From positions 1-33,234 of the forward strand of contig JALOTA010000064.1 in assembly GCA_025458125.1 (NCBI GenBank): a stretch of 33,234 nucleotides of DNA, given 5' to 3'. This document shows, piece after piece, positions 7,855 through 17,681 of the stretch. Below the pieces are notes generated by a model, which was not told where the DNA came from, did not search any database, and saw nothing but the letters and a program-made list of their open reading frames with translations. The position numbers and the translations under genes are program-made. Position 1 is the first letter of the stretch. Each line of letters starts with the position of its first letter. Origin of the DNA: Hyphomicrobium sp. (GTDB taxonomy: Bacteria; Pseudomonadota; Alphaproteobacteria; Rhizobiales; Hyphomicrobiaceae).

Positions 7855-8715
7855 CTAGAATTGCGTGATCCAATTCAGTGTCGCGTAGGGTTCGGGCGGC
7901 GCGTCGCCGGCCGACTGGAAGCTGCCGCCGGAGACGCCGCCCGAAAGCGAGATTTCGCCGTCGTCCCAAACGTAGCGCACGAAGAGACCGGCCCGCGTGT
8001 AGTCGAGCAAATCGGTTTGATCATCCTCATGACAGTCCGCGGTGTCGTCCCACCCGAGGTCGCAGTCGCTCTGCGCGTCGAGGTTCAGCCACGCCTCGAG
8101 GCCGGCGCTTAGGCCGGGTGTTACATTCGCGCCGATCCGGGAGCGTGCGCTGCGGGTGTCGAAGGCTGTGTTCCAGGTCGCGTCGAACGAAACGAAGCCG
8201 ATATCATCGATATCGAACCAGAGTTCGATGACGCCCTTGAGCCCAATCTCATCGCCGCTGACGAGATTATCTGGGTCGCCGGGAGAAATGTCGTGCGCAA
8301 GGTACGCTGCGCCGGCAAAGGCTTTGGCGGTGAGGGGGCCGAAGCGCTCGAGGTAACCGATCAGGACCTCTCCGAAATACGTGGCGGCTTCGAAAGTCTG
8401 GATCTCCAGGGAGCCGTCGGTGCTGCGATTGCCCGCGTAGGCGTATTGGCCAAAGCCGCCTGCGGCCCTGAGGCGCGGGCCAGACTCGTGGATGTGTCCG
8501 AACGGTGCAACGGTCGTGCCCGAGTAGATGAGCCAGTTGTCCCTGGCGACATCGACGCCGGACCAAGTTTCCCGCCACTTCCAGACTTCTCGCCAGGGTG
8601 AGCGGTCATCGTCCGCCGTTGCAGGAGTTGTGACGTGGGCGGTGACCGCGAGAACGGCCGCCACCATCATCCAACAGGGTCCGCAACGGACCGGCTGTCG
8701 CTTCCGCCCCCGCAT
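7855..8715 (-). CDS. BcsS-like outer-membrane beta-barrel protein (cellulose biosynthesis-associated family)
   Basis: A 286-residue exported protein resembling the CBP_BcsS family, which in some alphaproteobacteria accompanies cellulose synthesis genes. A long n-region with a hydrophobic core (MMVAAVLAVTAHVTTPATA) forms the signal peptide. The mature part alternates hydrophobic and polar residues as in beta strands. Family-like landmarks are DNWLIYSGTTVAPFGHIHES near the N-terminus, GLKGVIELWFDI in the middle, GLFVRYVWDDGEISLSGGVS and the C-terminal PYATLNWITQF, whose final Phe fits a barrel-insertion signal. The ATG at 8715 was taken; a GTG two codons upstream is also in frame. No bcsA, bcsB or bcsZ gene is nearby, so a link to cellulose is only a family inference. 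It is transcribed away from the phasin gene out of an AT-rich intergenic region. Confidence 0.75.
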   Translation of the reverse strand: MRGRKRQPVRCGPCWMMVAAVLAVTAHVTTPATADDDRSPWREVWKWRETWSGVDVARDNWLIYSGTTVAPFGHIHESGPRLRAAGGFGQYAYAGNRSTDGSLEIQTFEAATYFGEVLIGYLERFGPLTAKAFAGAAYLAHDISPGDPDNLVSGDEIGLKGVIELWFDIDDIGFVSFDATWNTAFDTRSARSRIGANVTPGLSAGLEAWLNLDAQSDCDLGWDDTADCHEDDQTDLLDYTRAGLFVRYVWDDGEISLSGGVSGGSFQSAGDAPPEPYATLNWITQF

Positions 8716-8721
8716 ACGCAC

Positions 8722-8981
8722 ACTCGACCACGCATTACTGAACGGCGATCAAATTGTCAGCGGTTCATCCGTCGTCAAATCAATTTTTACTATGATTGCC
8801 CATATACATCATTGGGTTGCGCATTTGGTGTTTGTATTCAATCTTAAGTAGAAATTACATCCGCCTGCGTTTTCATCGGGCGGCGGGTTGAGATTTCGGC
8901 AATGATGATAAAATAAGAGTTGGTCCGGACGCTCCGGAGCGGCGCTCGTGGAAGCGCGAAGAGCGAGAGGTAACCCGCGTT
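8722..8981. promoter_or_regulatory. AT-rich divergent promoter region (BcsS-like gene / phasin)
   Basis: These 260 bases are clearly richer in A+T than the rest of the window and separate divergent genes. On the plus strand TTGAGA (8888-8893) and TAAAAT (8909-8914) resemble -35 and -10 boxes, but the 15-base spacer is short. A small hairpin (TCCGG-acgct-CCGGA) follows near 8923. GAGAGG lies about 12 bases before the phasin ATG. No gene is seen here. Confidence 0.4.
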
Positions 8982-9467
8982 ATGGACAAGCCATCCCCCA
9001 ACAATCCTCACCTGCACGATTGGCTCGGCACGCAGACCTTTGCCGCCAAGCCGTTCGATCCGTTGATGCTTGATCCCAAGCAGATGCTTGAAGGGATGTC
9101 GGCCGGATTTGGACCGATGAAGGCGCTGACCGTTCAGCAGGTGGAATTGATCCGGCTCGCCAGCCGCCGGGCGCAGGCCTATCTCAGTATTCCGCAGCGG
9201 TTGTCGCGCTGCCGGACCCATAGCGACCTTGTCAATGAGCAGATGCTGTTCTGGCAGACGGCGATGGGCCAGTATCAGGATGCGACGACCCGGATTGCAA
9301 ACGCCTGGAGCGAGATGTTTGCGGCTCTGCCGCAGGCGCAAGCCGCGGCTGTCCCGCCCTCGGCTCCGGTGACATTTCCGAAACCGGTCGCAGCGCATCC
9401 GCCGCCGGCAAACGCCAGCAAGGCGGGCAGTGTCCGCCTTGCTGCGGCGGTCAACGGCAAGGCGTGA
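8982..9467 (+). CDS. Phasin-family protein
   Basis: A 161-residue phasin-like protein. Phasins coat polyhydroxyalkanoate granules or act more generally as amphipathic stress and surface proteins. The helical core is at about residues 35-115: MSAGFGPMKALTVQQVELIR, then ASRRAQAYLSIPQRLSRCRT and NEQMLFWQTAMGQYQDATTR. The ARRAQAYL-x-P-x-RLxxCRTPxDL type pattern followed by an FWQ motif is characteristic of alphaproteobacterial phasins. The C-terminal 45 residues are Ala/Pro-rich and probably disordered. It is a single gene with its own upstream region and is convergent with the IalB-like gene, 14 bases separating the stops. No PHA synthase or depolymerase gene is in the window. A long opposite-strand frame across it (8844-9881) is an arginine-rich shadow. 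Confidence 0.8.
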   Translation: MDKPSPNNPHLHDWLGTQTFAAKPFDPLMLDPKQMLEGMSAGFGPMKALTVQQVELIRLASRRAQAYLSIPQRLSRCRTHSDLVNEQMLFWQTAMGQYQDATTRIANAWSEMFAALPQAQAAAVPPSAPVTFPKPVAAHPPPANASKAGSVRLAAAVNGKA

Positions 9468-9481
9468 CCGGGCTATGCCGA

Positions 9482-10048
9482 TCAGGGAAGCGCTGCGAGT
9501 GCCTGGCTGAAGCCGTTCAGCGACAGCGGAATCCCGATGCCGGCTTCTTCTGTCTGGAAGATGATGAAGATGGCGGTCTTGCCGTTGGAAAACTGCGAAA
9601 TCAGTTTGTCGTCCAGCGTCACCTGCGCATAGCAGGCGAACGTATGGCAGCGCAGGTAGGGCGCGTGGCCGACGTCGGCGTTGTCGATCTTGAGACCTAT
9701 GCCCGGAGGGAGAAGCACGCCGACGGGCGCGAAGACGCGCAGGACGCGCATCCCTTGGGAAAACTTCTGGAAGTAGACGGTGAGCCCGACGTTGGGGCGG
9801 TCCTCCGCGGTGACGCTTTGCACCAGCGCGCAGACCTCGTTCTTGGCGCCGGGCGGCGGCGGTTTGCACACGACCTGCCAATCGCCGTGTTGCGCCTTCA
9901 CCGTGCCGTCCGACATCTCAGGGTTCTTGGTTGCCTGAGCGACCGCCGGTCGGGGGTGGGGGGCAATTATCAGAAGCAGAAGTGCAAGCGCGGCCGCATT
10001 ACGGCTTCTCTTCCGCGGCGCAACATCGTGGGTCGCCAGTTTTGTCAT
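9482..10048 (-). CDS. Invasion-associated locus B (IalB)-family periplasmic protein
   Basis: A 188-residue exported protein of the IalB family, named after a Bartonella protein linked to erythrocyte invasion but widespread in free-living alphaproteobacteria. The signal peptide is long: a basic n-region (about residues 1-17), a hydrophobic core (AALALLLLIIAPHP) and a probable AVA-Q cleavage site. The mature domain shows family landmarks: HGDWQVVCKPPPP, then EVCALVQSV, GVLLPPGIGLKIDN, and the Cys pair in YLRCHTFACYAQV; the four Cys probably form disulfides. The final part carries the usual hydrophobic phrases (GIGIPLSLNGFSQAL). It is transcribed away from coxB across a 527-base gap. There is no sign of a virulence context, so the name should be read as a family label only. 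Confidence 0.85.
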   Translation of the reverse strand: MTKLATHDVAPRKRSRNAAALALLLLIIAPHPRPAVAQATKNPEMSDGTVKAQHGDWQVVCKPPPPGAKNEVCALVQSVTAEDRPNVGLTVYFQKFSQGMRVLRVFAPVGVLLPPGIGLKIDNADVGHAPYLRCHTFACYAQVTLDDKLISQFSNGKTAIFIIFQTEEAGIGIPLSLNGFSQALAALP

Positions 10049-10296
10049 CGGTCATCTATCTTCCTGAAGCCCGCTGCGCCAGACGCGACACGGGCGCACA
10101 GGCGATGCTCGATTTTGCTCGGGCAAGTCGACGTGCGGGCGCCGGCGCCTTTCGCCAGTTTGACCTGCGTCTCTCAGGAAAGGGGCCGAAACGAGACGAT
10201 TTCAACAGATTAGGAGAACTCATCTGAAGTAACGTCAACTTGCGAGTTGCCGTCTGAAGTGTGGATGACTTCGTGCGGGAAATTGCCGCAAAAAAC

Positions 10297-10325
10297 TTGA
10301 CTTAAGCTCGTGATGGCGGTTGATC
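10297..10325 (+). promoter_or_regulatory. Weak candidate promoter for the cox operon
   Basis: TTGACT (10297-10302) matches five of six -35 bases. With a 17-base spacer the -10 position reads TTGATC (10320-10325), a poor match. A start near 10332 would coincide with the first hairpin of the coxB leader. I see no obvious promoter or other element in 10049-10296, which should also hold the ialB-like gene's promoter. Confidence 0.3.
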
Positions 10326-10331
10326 TGTAGA

Positions 10332-10556
10332 CGACGAAGGGGAAGATCGTCGCACCTGGAGTTTAGGTGCCCTACTGACGGGCGAAGCGTTCAGAGTTTT
10401 CGCAGGCCATTCGGGCATCGAGGGCAGGATCGGATGAAAGCGCGGCTCCATTGAGAGAGCGCTGAACAGGCCTACTGCCGCCCTCGCCGCACTCGGGACA
10501 GCCCGAGGTAATGACAGTTCCCCTCATCGATCACGAGGCCCGGCGCGAACCGGGCC
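10332..10556 (+). promoter_or_regulatory. Possible structured 5' leader of coxB
   Basis: Several inverted repeats line up in the 240 bases before coxB: CGACGA/TCGTCG (10332-10352), GCACCT/AGGTGC (10352-10370), GCGAA/TTCGC (10382-10403), CTCGGG-acag-CCCGAG (10492-10507) and GGCCCGG-cgcgaa-CCGGGCC (10537-10556). The last ends 19 bases before the coxB ATG, close to its ribosome-binding site (GGGGAG). No open frame in the stretch looks real. This could be a cis-regulatory leader or a small RNA; some of these short stems are expected by chance in GC-rich DNA, and I recognise no known riboswitch class. Confidence 0.35.
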
Positions 10557-10575
10557 GATCTGGGGAGCGAATGGA

Positions 10576-11508
10576 ATGACGACAGGCACTTGGAAATCGC
10601 CAGGTCTTCTGGCTTTTGCGGCCTTGATGGCCGCTGGCGCACTTAGCGTAGCTGTTGATCCGGCTCTGGCGGAAACGTCATATGGTCAATCGGTGCCGGG
10701 GCAGATCGGATTGCAGAGCGCGGTCACGGAAGTGGCGCACAGCATCCATTCGTTCTACGACTTCGTGAACATCATCATCATCGCGATCTCGCTCTTCGTG
10801 CTGGCGCTGATGGTCTACGTGATGGTGCGCTTCCGCGAGTCGAAGAACCCCGTGCCGTCGAAGACTACGCACAACACGTTCCTCGAAGTGGCCTGGACGG
10901 TGGTGCCCATCCTGATCCTCGTAGCGATCGCCATCCCGTCGTTCAAGCTCCTGATGCTTCAATACACTTTCCCGAAGCCGGATGTGACGATCAAGGCGAT
11001 CGGCAACGCCTGGTTCTGGGAGCACGAGTATCCCGGCAATACGGCGGAGGATAAGTCGTTCATCGTCACTTCGAACATGCTGACCGATGAAGAAGTCGCC
11101 GAGAAGGCAAAGACCGGCGTGCCCGCGCCGCGTCTTCTTTCGGTCGACAACGAGATCCTGGTGCCGGTGAACAAGGTCGTGCACATGCTCGTGACGTCGA
11201 ACGATGTGATCCATAACTGGACCATCCCTTCGTTCGGATCGAAGATCGACGCGGTGCCGGGCCGGTTGACCGCGACGTGGTTCCGCGCCGAGCGCGAAGG
11301 CATTTATTACGGCCAATGCTCCGAACTCTGCGGCATGAACCACGCCTTCATGCCGATCGCAGTGCGCGTCGTCAGCCAGGATGTCTACGATCAGTGGTCG
11401 GGCGCGATGAAGGCGGGCGACAAGAAGAAGGCCAAGGAGATCACCGACCGCGTGGCGCTGCAGCAGGCGGGCGTCAAATCGGTCGCCGACGCCTCCGAAA
11501 CGCGCTGA
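10576..11508 (+). CDS. coxB: Cytochrome c oxidase subunit II (aa3 type)
   Basis: Subunit II receives electrons from cytochrome c through the binuclear CuA centre and passes them to heme a in subunit I. The 310-residue product has a signal-like N-terminus (LLAFAALMAAGALSVAVDPALA), two membrane helices (about residues 58-80 and 103-125) and a periplasmic cupredoxin domain. All CuA ligands are present: His213 (VIHNWTIPSFG), Cys248, Glu250, Cys252, His256 and Met259 in the QCSELCGMNHAFM segment. The C-terminal 45 residues are lysine-rich, with no cytochrome c domain, so this is the aa3 rather than the caa3 form. It is the first gene of the cox cluster. GGGGAG precedes the ATG; a two-codon ATG-GAA-TGA frame starts 5 bases upstream. 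An inverted repeat (GCCGGAAC/GTTCCGGC, 11517-11546) lies between its stop and coxA. Confidence 0.97.
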   Translation: MTTGTWKSPGLLAFAALMAAGALSVAVDPALAETSYGQSVPGQIGLQSAVTEVAHSIHSFYDFVNIIIIAISLFVLALMVYVMVRFRESKNPVPSKTTHNTFLEVAWTVVPILILVAIAIPSFKLLMLQYTFPKPDVTIKAIGNAWFWEHEYPGNTAEDKSFIVTSNMLTDEEVAEKAKTGVPAPRLLSVDNEILVPVNKVVHMLVTSNDVIHNWTIPSFGSKIDAVPGRLTATWFRAEREGIYYGQCSELCGMNHAFMPIAVRVVSQDVYDQWSGAMKAGDKKKAKEITDRVALQQAGVKSVADASETR

Positions 11509-11569
11509 GACACAGTGCCGGAACGGCGGTTGAGCGCGGTTCCGGCTGACGACCCGAAACAGATCATAA

Positions 11570-13360
<1,791 letters not shown>

Positions 13361-13369
13361 AACGAAAGT

Positions 13370-13396
13370 GGCCCGGCCGGTTCTTCCGGCCGGGCC
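13370..13396 (+). terminator. Strong hairpin after coxA without a T-tract
   Basis: A perfect 11-bp GC-only inverted repeat (GGCCCGGCCGG, loop TTCTT, CCGGCCGGGCC) begins 9 bases after the coxA stop. No run of T follows, so it is more likely an mRNA-stabilising, processing or attenuating element between coxA and ctaB than a full intrinsic terminator. The rest of the 177-base gap to ctaB holds nothing recognisable. Confidence 0.5.
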
Positions 13397-13537
13397 TGAC
13401 CCGCATGATCTGAAATCCCGGCCGCAGAACCGGGCAGGCATTGTGGGGACGGCCTAGAGGAAACGCCCGGGCGCGGGCCAAGAGACCATCAGAGCCGCGC
13501 GCCGGCTTCGCGGTCTTGGAAACGGAAAGCAGGCAGG

Positions 13538-14470
13538 ATGACCACCGCCGGAGCCAATGCTCAGAGCGCAGAATCGCTGAAGCTTCTCGAACCCAGCGTC
13601 GGGGATTTCGTGACGCTGATGAAGCCGCGTGTGATGACTCTCGTCATCCTGACGGCCGTCGCCGGAATGCTGGTCGCGCCCGGCCCCATTCACCCCGTGA
13701 TCGGCCTGATCGCCATCATCGCCATATCGTTTGGAGCGGGCGCCTCGGGCGCGCTCAACATGTGGTACGACGCCGACATCGACGAGAACATGGCGCGCAC
13801 TGCGGCTCGACCGATACCGCGCGGGCGGGTTACGCCGAATGAGGCGCTTCAGTTCGGCGGCGTACTTTCGGTCATTTCCGTCCTCACGCTCGGCGTTCTC
13901 GTGAACTGGGTGGCCGGTGCGCTTCTGGCCTTCACGATCTTTTTCTATCTCGTCATCTACACGATGTGGCTGAAGAGACGGACGCCACAGAACATCGTCA
14001 TCGGAGGCGCGGCCGGGGCTTTCCCACCCATGATCGGGTGGGCTGCGGTGACCGGCTCGGTGAGCGTGGAGAGCATTCTTCTCTTCCTGATCATCTTCAT
14101 GTGGACGCCGCCGCACTTCTGGGCGCTCGCCCTGCTGCGTCTGCGGGACTATGAGCGCGTCGGCGTGCCGATGCTGCCCGTGGTTGCGGGTCCGCATGAG
14201 ACGCGCAAGCAGATCATCCTTTATTCGCTCATCCTCGTTCCGCTCGCCGTCCTGCCGTCCGTCCTTGGGTTCGCGGGCATCGCCTATGGGGTGGCCTCGG
14301 TCGTGCTGGGCGCGATCTTCCTCTGGCTCGCCTTCGATGTCTGGCGGATCACGGAGGGCCGCGAGGCCGACAAGGCATGCAAGCGCCTTTTCTGGTTTTC
14401 GATCCTGTATCTCTATGCGCTGTTTGCGATCCTCGTTGTCGAGGGCGCTGCGAATCGCATCCTGGCTTGA
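13538..14470 (+). CDS. ctaB: Protoheme IX farnesyltransferase (heme O synthase)
   Basis: Integral membrane prenyltransferase that adds a farnesyl group to heme B to make heme O, the precursor of heme A in the aa3 oxidase. The 310-residue length is normal for the family. The first catalytic Asp-rich motif is intact in [20 protein letters not shown], and the second conserved loop reads [12 protein letters not shown]. About nine hydrophobic helices cover the protein, starting with [17 protein letters not shown] near residue 33. It follows coxA after 177 bases and is followed closely by the small coxF-like gene, in the order typical of Hyphomicrobiales cox clusters. A 418-residue frame on the opposite strand covering the gene is a shadow. 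Confidence 0.96.
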   Translation: MTTAGANAQSAESLKLLEPSVGDFVTLMKPRVMTLVILTAVAGMLVAPGPIHPVIGLIAIIAISFGAGASGALNMWYDADIDENMARTAARPIPRGRVTPNEALQFGGVLSVISVLTLGVLVNWVAGALLAFTIFFYLVIYTMWLKRRTPQNIVIGGAAGAFPPMIGWAAVTGSVSVESILLFLIIFMWTPPHFWALALLRLRDYERVGVPMLPVVAGPHETRKQIILYSLILVPLAVLPSVLGFAGIAYGVASVVLGAIFLWLAFDVWRITEGREADKACKRLFWFSILYLYALFAILVVEGAANRILA

Positions 14471-14484
14471 AAGGACTCGTAGTG

Positions 14485-14658
14485 ATGAATGACATGTCCA
14501 GCCCGGTTGTGACGGAGGCAGCCCGCGCTGCAGCCGAAGCCAAGCGCCGGCGCGCCCGTTCGATCGCGATTGCGCTGGGGCTCGGTTTCCTCGTGGCCAT
14601 GTTCTACGCGGCCACAATCGTACATCTGGGTGGAAACGTCGCCAATCGTGCGATCTGA
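14485..14658 (+). CDS. Small CoxF-like membrane protein of the cox cluster
   Basis: A 57-residue protein with a basic N-terminal region (EAKRRRARSIA) and one membrane helix (about residues 27-47, SIAIALGLGFLVAMFYAATI). Small single-helix proteins in this position between ctaB and ctaG are a regular feature of alphaproteobacterial cox clusters and are often labelled CoxF; their function is not established, and a role in oxidase assembly is inferred from position. The ATG at 14485 was chosen over the long upstream extension of the open frame, which overlaps ctaB and is Cys/Arg-rich. AAGGA lies about 9 bases upstream. The gap to ctaB is 14 bases and to ctaG 15 bases, so all three are clearly one transcript. 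Confidence 0.8.
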   Translation: MNDMSSPVVTEAARAAAEAKRRRARSIAIALGLGFLVAMFYAATIVHLGGNVANRAI

Positions 14659-14673
14659 AACGAGGCTGCCGAT

Positions 14674-15285
14674 TTGACGAGCGATCATCCCGTGACCCAG
14701 TCCCGCGCATCGCGCAGAAGCGACACCAAGGTGGCGCTGTTGTGTGTCGGTGGCGTCATGACCATGGCCGCCATGTCGTACGCGGCAGTGCCTCTTTATC
14801 AGATGTTCTGCCAGGTCACGGGCCTCGGGGGCACGACGCAACGGGCATCGAAGGCGCCGGACGTGGTTTTGGACCGCACCGTAACCGTGCGCTTCGATGC
14901 GAACGTTTCGCCAAAGCTCGGTTGGTCTTTCGAACCGTTGCAGCGTACCGTTGAAGCGCACGTAGGGGAGAACATGCTTGTGTTCTACCGAGCGACGAAC
15001 ACGACGGATCGCAAGATAACCGGGACCGCGACATTCAATGTCGCTCCCGATTCCGCTGGGCTCTACTTCAGCAAGATCGAGTGCTTCTGCTTCACGGAGC
15101 AGACCCTGGAGCCCGGACAGTCTGTCGAGATGCCGGTTTCATTTTTTGTCGATCCGGGTCTCGTGAAGGACCCGGAATCGTCACGGATCAAGGAGATTAC
15201 GCTGTCCTACACCTTCTATCCCGTCGAGGGCGGGAAGGCCGCAGGGCAGGCGTCGGTGGATACGGTGAAAGAGAATAGAAGTTAG
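14674..15285 (+). CDS. ctaG: Cytochrome c oxidase assembly protein CtaG (Cox11-type copper chaperone)
   Basis: Membrane-anchored copper chaperone that delivers Cu to the CuB site of subunit I. The 203-residue protein has one N-terminal membrane helix (about residues 19-40, [20 protein letters not shown]) followed by [17 protein letters not shown], the conserved Cox11 linker. The periplasmic immunoglobulin-like domain holds the copper-binding pair in [15 protein letters not shown] and the family phrase MPVSFFVDP. The C-terminus has the ITLSYTFYP motif. The start appears to be TTG (14674) with GAGG upstream; an in-frame GTG codon (ACCCAG following) 6 codons later is an alternative. It lies between the coxF-like gene and coxC, as in other Hyphomicrobiales. 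Confidence 0.95.
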   Translation: MTSDHPVTQSRASRRSDTKVALLCVGGVMTMAAMSYAAVPLYQMFCQVTGLGGTTQRASKAPDVVLDRTVTVRFDANVSPKLGWSFEPLQRTVEAHVGENMLVFYRATNTTDRKITGTATFNVAPDSAGLYFSKIECFCFTEQTLEPGQSVEMPVSFFVDPGLVKDPESSRIKEITLSYTFYPVEGGKAAGQASVDTVKENRS

Positions 15286-15368
15286 AATTGCGGCACGGCG
15301 GTCAACGCCGGGCTGGAAGTGAAAATCCGGAGGTCCGGATGCAACAAGAGACGACGGGGAAGACGACC

Positions 15369-16328
15369 ATGGCCTCAACGCATGCCAACCAACACGACTA
15401 CCACCTGCTCAATCCGAGCCCATGGCCGATTCTCGCATCGGTCTCGGCCTTCGTTTCCGCCATCGGAGCCATCGTCTGGATGCGTTCGACGGGCGGCGGC
15501 GCGGGGCTGTTCGGTCTTCACGGTCCGGGCGTCTTCGCGGCCGGGATGCTGGCGCTGACCGCCGTGGCGTTCATGTGGTGGCGCGATGTCGTGATCGAAG
15601 CGGAAACGGGCCAGCATACCCCCGTGGTCCAGATCCATCAGCGGTACGGCATGCTGCTGTTCATCGCCTCGGAAGTGATGTTCTTCGTGGCCTGGTTCTG
15701 GGCCTACTTCGACGTCGCTCTGTTCCCCAACGGGACCTACAATCTCGACAACGTCCAGCAGGCGATCGGGATGGTGAAGCGTAACGAAGTCATCGGAGGG
15801 CAGTGGCCGCCGGTGCCGATCGAAATGACGGAAGCCACCATTCCGGCAACGGGCGCGCCCGCGGAAGGCAACTTCAAGCATACGTTCGATCCGTGGGGAC
15901 TTCCGCTGGTCAACACGCTTATCCTTCTGCTGTCGGGCTGCACCGTGACGTGGGCCCACCATGCGCTGCTCAAGAACAACCGCAGCCAGCTGATCATCGG
16001 TCTCGTTCTGACCGTTCTGCTCGGCGCGACGTTCACGGTGCTCCAGTACGTCGAATATGGCCACGCAGCCTTCACGTTCGCCGGCCATTCCTACGGTTCG
16101 ACGTTCTTCATGGCGACGGGCTTCCACGGCGCGCACGTGATCATCGGCACCATCTTCCTGCTGGTCTGTCTGCTGCGGGCGATGAAGGGCCACTTCACGC
16201 CGAAGCAGCACTTCGGTTTCGAAGCGGCGGCCTGGTACTGGCACTTCGTCGACGTGGTTTGGCTGTTCCTCTTCGCCTGCATTTACGTGTGGGGTGCAGG
16301 GGAGATCGCGCAGCACCTCGCTCACTGA
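15369..16328 (+). CDS. coxC: Cytochrome c oxidase subunit III
   Basis: Core membrane subunit of the aa3 oxidase that stabilises subunit I and its proton uptake. The 319-residue product starts [20 protein letters not shown], the standard beginning of rhizobial CoxC, and has seven membrane helices. The conserved Glu lies in [20 protein letters not shown]; later landmarks are [36 protein letters not shown] and [20 protein letters not shown]. Two starts are possible. ATG 15369 has GGGGAAG upstream and matches the family's beginning. ATG 15339 has a better Shine-Dalgarno (GGAGG, 5-base spacing) and would add ten residues. The longest frame from 15288 is unlikely. It closes the structural oxidase genes; DUF983 and surf1 follow. 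Confidence 0.95.
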   Translation: MASTHANQHDYHLLNPSPWPILASVSAFVSAIGAIVWMRSTGGGAGLFGLHGPGVFAAGMLALTAVAFMWWRDVVIEAETGQHTPVVQIHQRYGMLLFIASEVMFFVAWFWAYFDVALFPNGTYNLDNVQQAIGMVKRNEVIGGQWPPVPIEMTEATIPATGAPAEGNFKHTFDPWGLPLVNTLILLLSGCTVTWAHHALLKNNRSQLIIGLVLTVLLGATFTVLQYVEYGHAAFTFAGHSYGSTFFMATGFHGAHVIIGTIFLLVCLLRAMKGHFTPKQHFGFEAAAWYWHFVDVVWLFLFACIYVWGAGEIAQHLAH

Positions 16329-16357
16329 CGTTCGCAAACCTGCGGATGAATTACGGG

Positions 16358-16379
16358 GGGCGGCTCGTTCGGGCCGCCC
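16358..16379 (+). promoter_or_regulatory. Intergenic hairpin between coxC and the DUF983 gene
   Basis: GGGCGGC (16358-16364) pairs with GCCGCCC (16373-16379) across an 8-base loop, in the 76-base gap between coxC and the next gene. No T-tract follows, so complete termination is unlikely. It could mark the 3' end of a processed coxC transcript. Confidence 0.4.
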
Positions 16380-16404
16380 TTGCCGCTTCAAAGGGATCGC
16401 CCTC

Positions 16405-16770
16405 ATGGCCGAACAACACTCGTCGGTGATGCATAGTGCCGTCATGGCGCGCTGTCCGCGTTGTGGGGAGGGGCCTCTCTTCCGTCAGGTTCTCGTTCTG
16501 CGAGATCAGTGCAGCGATTGCGGGCTCGATTATGCGTTCATTGATACGGGCGACGGACCGGCGGTGTTCGCAATCTTCATTCTGGGTTTTCTGGTTCTCG
16601 GCGCCGCGCTGTGGTTCGAGTTCGCGTTCGGGCCGCCGCTCTGGGTTCACATGGTTCTGTGGGGGATCGTCACTCCCGTTTTCGCGCTCGGCCTGTTGCG
16701 CTTTCTCAAGGCTCTGCTGATCGCCCTTCAGTACAAGCACAAGGCCGAAGAAGGCCGGCTGGCGCGCTAG
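16405..16770 (+). CDS. DUF983 zinc-ribbon membrane protein
   Basis: A 121-residue protein of the DUF983 family, which regularly sits between coxC and surf1 in alphaproteobacteria; its function is unknown but the context suggests a part in oxidase assembly. Two CxxC pairs near the N-terminus (MARCPRCGEGPLF and DQCSDCGLDYAF) form a probable zinc or metal ribbon. Two membrane helices follow (about residues 53-75, VFAIFILGFLVLGAALWFEF, and 78-100). The C-terminus is short and charged (YKHKAEEGRLAR). The ATG at 16405 was chosen because AAGGGA lies about 9 bases upstream and earlier codons of the open frame overlap the coxC end and look unlike protein. surf1 follows after 18 bases. Confidence 0.88.
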   Translation: MAEQHSSVMHSAVMARCPRCGEGPLFRQVLVLRDQCSDCGLDYAFIDTGDGPAVFAIFILGFLVLGAALWFEFAFGPPLWVHMVLWGIVTPVFALGLLRFLKALLIALQYKHKAEEGRLAR

Positions 16771-16788
16771 CGCAAGGTTGAATCGTCC

Positions 16789-17559
16789 ATGCTAACGGCA
16801 CTTCGCGAGAAAAGACTGCTGGTGCCCACCATAATGGTGGCGCTGGCTCTCCCGGTTCTGATGGGCCTCGGCATGTGGCAGTTGGAACGGTTGCGCTGGA
16901 AGGAGGGCCTGCTCGCCGCGATCGCGGAGCGGGCTTCGGCGCCGGCCGTGCCGATCGATCAGGCGCTCGCCCAGGCGGCTGGCCATATGCCCGGCGGATG
17001 GAGTGAACTGGAATACAAGCACGTTTCGCTGAGCGGCCGTTACCTCAACGACAAGGAGATGTTCCTGTATTCGCCGGACCCGCGGCTGGGTGCCGGGGTG
17101 CATGTCTACACGCCGTTCGTGTTGACCAGTCCGCAGGCCACGCTGATCGTCAATCGTGGGTTTGTGCCGGACAGCCTGAAGGACCCTGCTTTGCGCTCCG
17201 AGGGGCAGATCCAGGGCGAAACCGAGGTGGACGGCCTTATTCGACTGCCGGCACAACGCGGACGTTTCGTACCCGACAACGAGCCCAAGGCGAATATCTG
17301 GTTCTGGCGGGATTTCGAAGGCATGATCGATGCCGCGTTCCCGGCCGGTTCGCGGCCGACGGAGGTGATCCCGCTGTTCATCGATGCGGAGGGCGCGGCG
17401 CCGGGCGGGTGGCCAAAGGGTGGCGTGACCGAATTGAGGCTTCCTAACCGGCATCTCGAATATGCCCTGACCTGGTTCGGTCTGGCCGCGGCGCTGCTCG
17501 CCATCTTTGCCGTCTATGTGGCCGGCCGGTTGCGACCAGCCGGCGGAAGGGACGCGTAA
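16789..17559 (+). CDS. surf1: SURF1-family cytochrome oxidase biogenesis protein
   Basis: Assembly factor needed for efficient insertion of heme a/CuB into subunit I. The 256-residue protein has the classic Surf1 layout: an N-terminal membrane helix (about residues 12-30, VPTIMVALALPVLMGLGMWQ) followed by the signature LGMWQLERLRWKEGLL, a periplasmic domain with KHVSLSGRYLNDKEMFLYSP and IVNRGFVPDSLKDP, and a C-terminal membrane helix (LTWFGLAAALLAIFAVYVAG). Near the end the family motif RLPNRHLEYALTWFGLA is intact. It is the last cox-related gene; the next gene, thrC, starts about 120 bases downstream. An AAGG-type ribosome site precedes the ATG. Confidence 0.94.
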   Translation: MLTALREKRLLVPTIMVALALPVLMGLGMWQLERLRWKEGLLAAIAERASAPAVPIDQALAQAAGHMPGGWSELEYKHVSLSGRYLNDKEMFLYSPDPRLGAGVHVYTPFVLTSPQATLIVNRGFVPDSLKDPALRSEGQIQGETEVDGLIRLPAQRGRFVPDNEPKANIWFWRDFEGMIDAAFPAGSRPTEVIPLFIDAEGAAPGGWPKGGVTELRLPNRHLEYALTWFGLAAALLAIFAVYVAGRLRPAGGRDA

Positions 17560-17681
17560 GCGCCTACAACACCAGCCGAGCGGTCTTGTTCAGGCCCTTT
17601 CCGAGGCTTAGGGTTTTGCGACTGCGCCGCGGGTGCGCGTTGCGTGCGGCGCCCTTCGTTTCATTCGGAAGCTCGATCGAC

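Noticed and set aside
8844-9881. 345-residue open frame (-) overlapping the phasin and IalB-like genes
   Set aside because: It is arginine- and histidine-rich without a domain, and it runs antisense to one well-supported gene and out of frame in another.
10049-10575. tRNA or known small RNA gene in the large gap before coxB
   Set aside because: No cloverleaf, T-loop or other recognisable RNA signature was found; only short inverted repeats were seen.
10571-10579. Two-codon frame ATG-GAA-TGA just before coxB as a regulatory minigene
   Set aside because: It has no further support; such short frames arise often by chance.
13454-14710. 418-residue open frame (-) opposite ctaB
   Set aside because: Its composition is highly charged (Arg, Asp, His) and it is a mirror of a clearly conserved membrane protein.
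15375-16445. 356-residue open frame (-) opposite coxC
   Set aside because: It is an antisense shadow of coxC with no recognisable motif.
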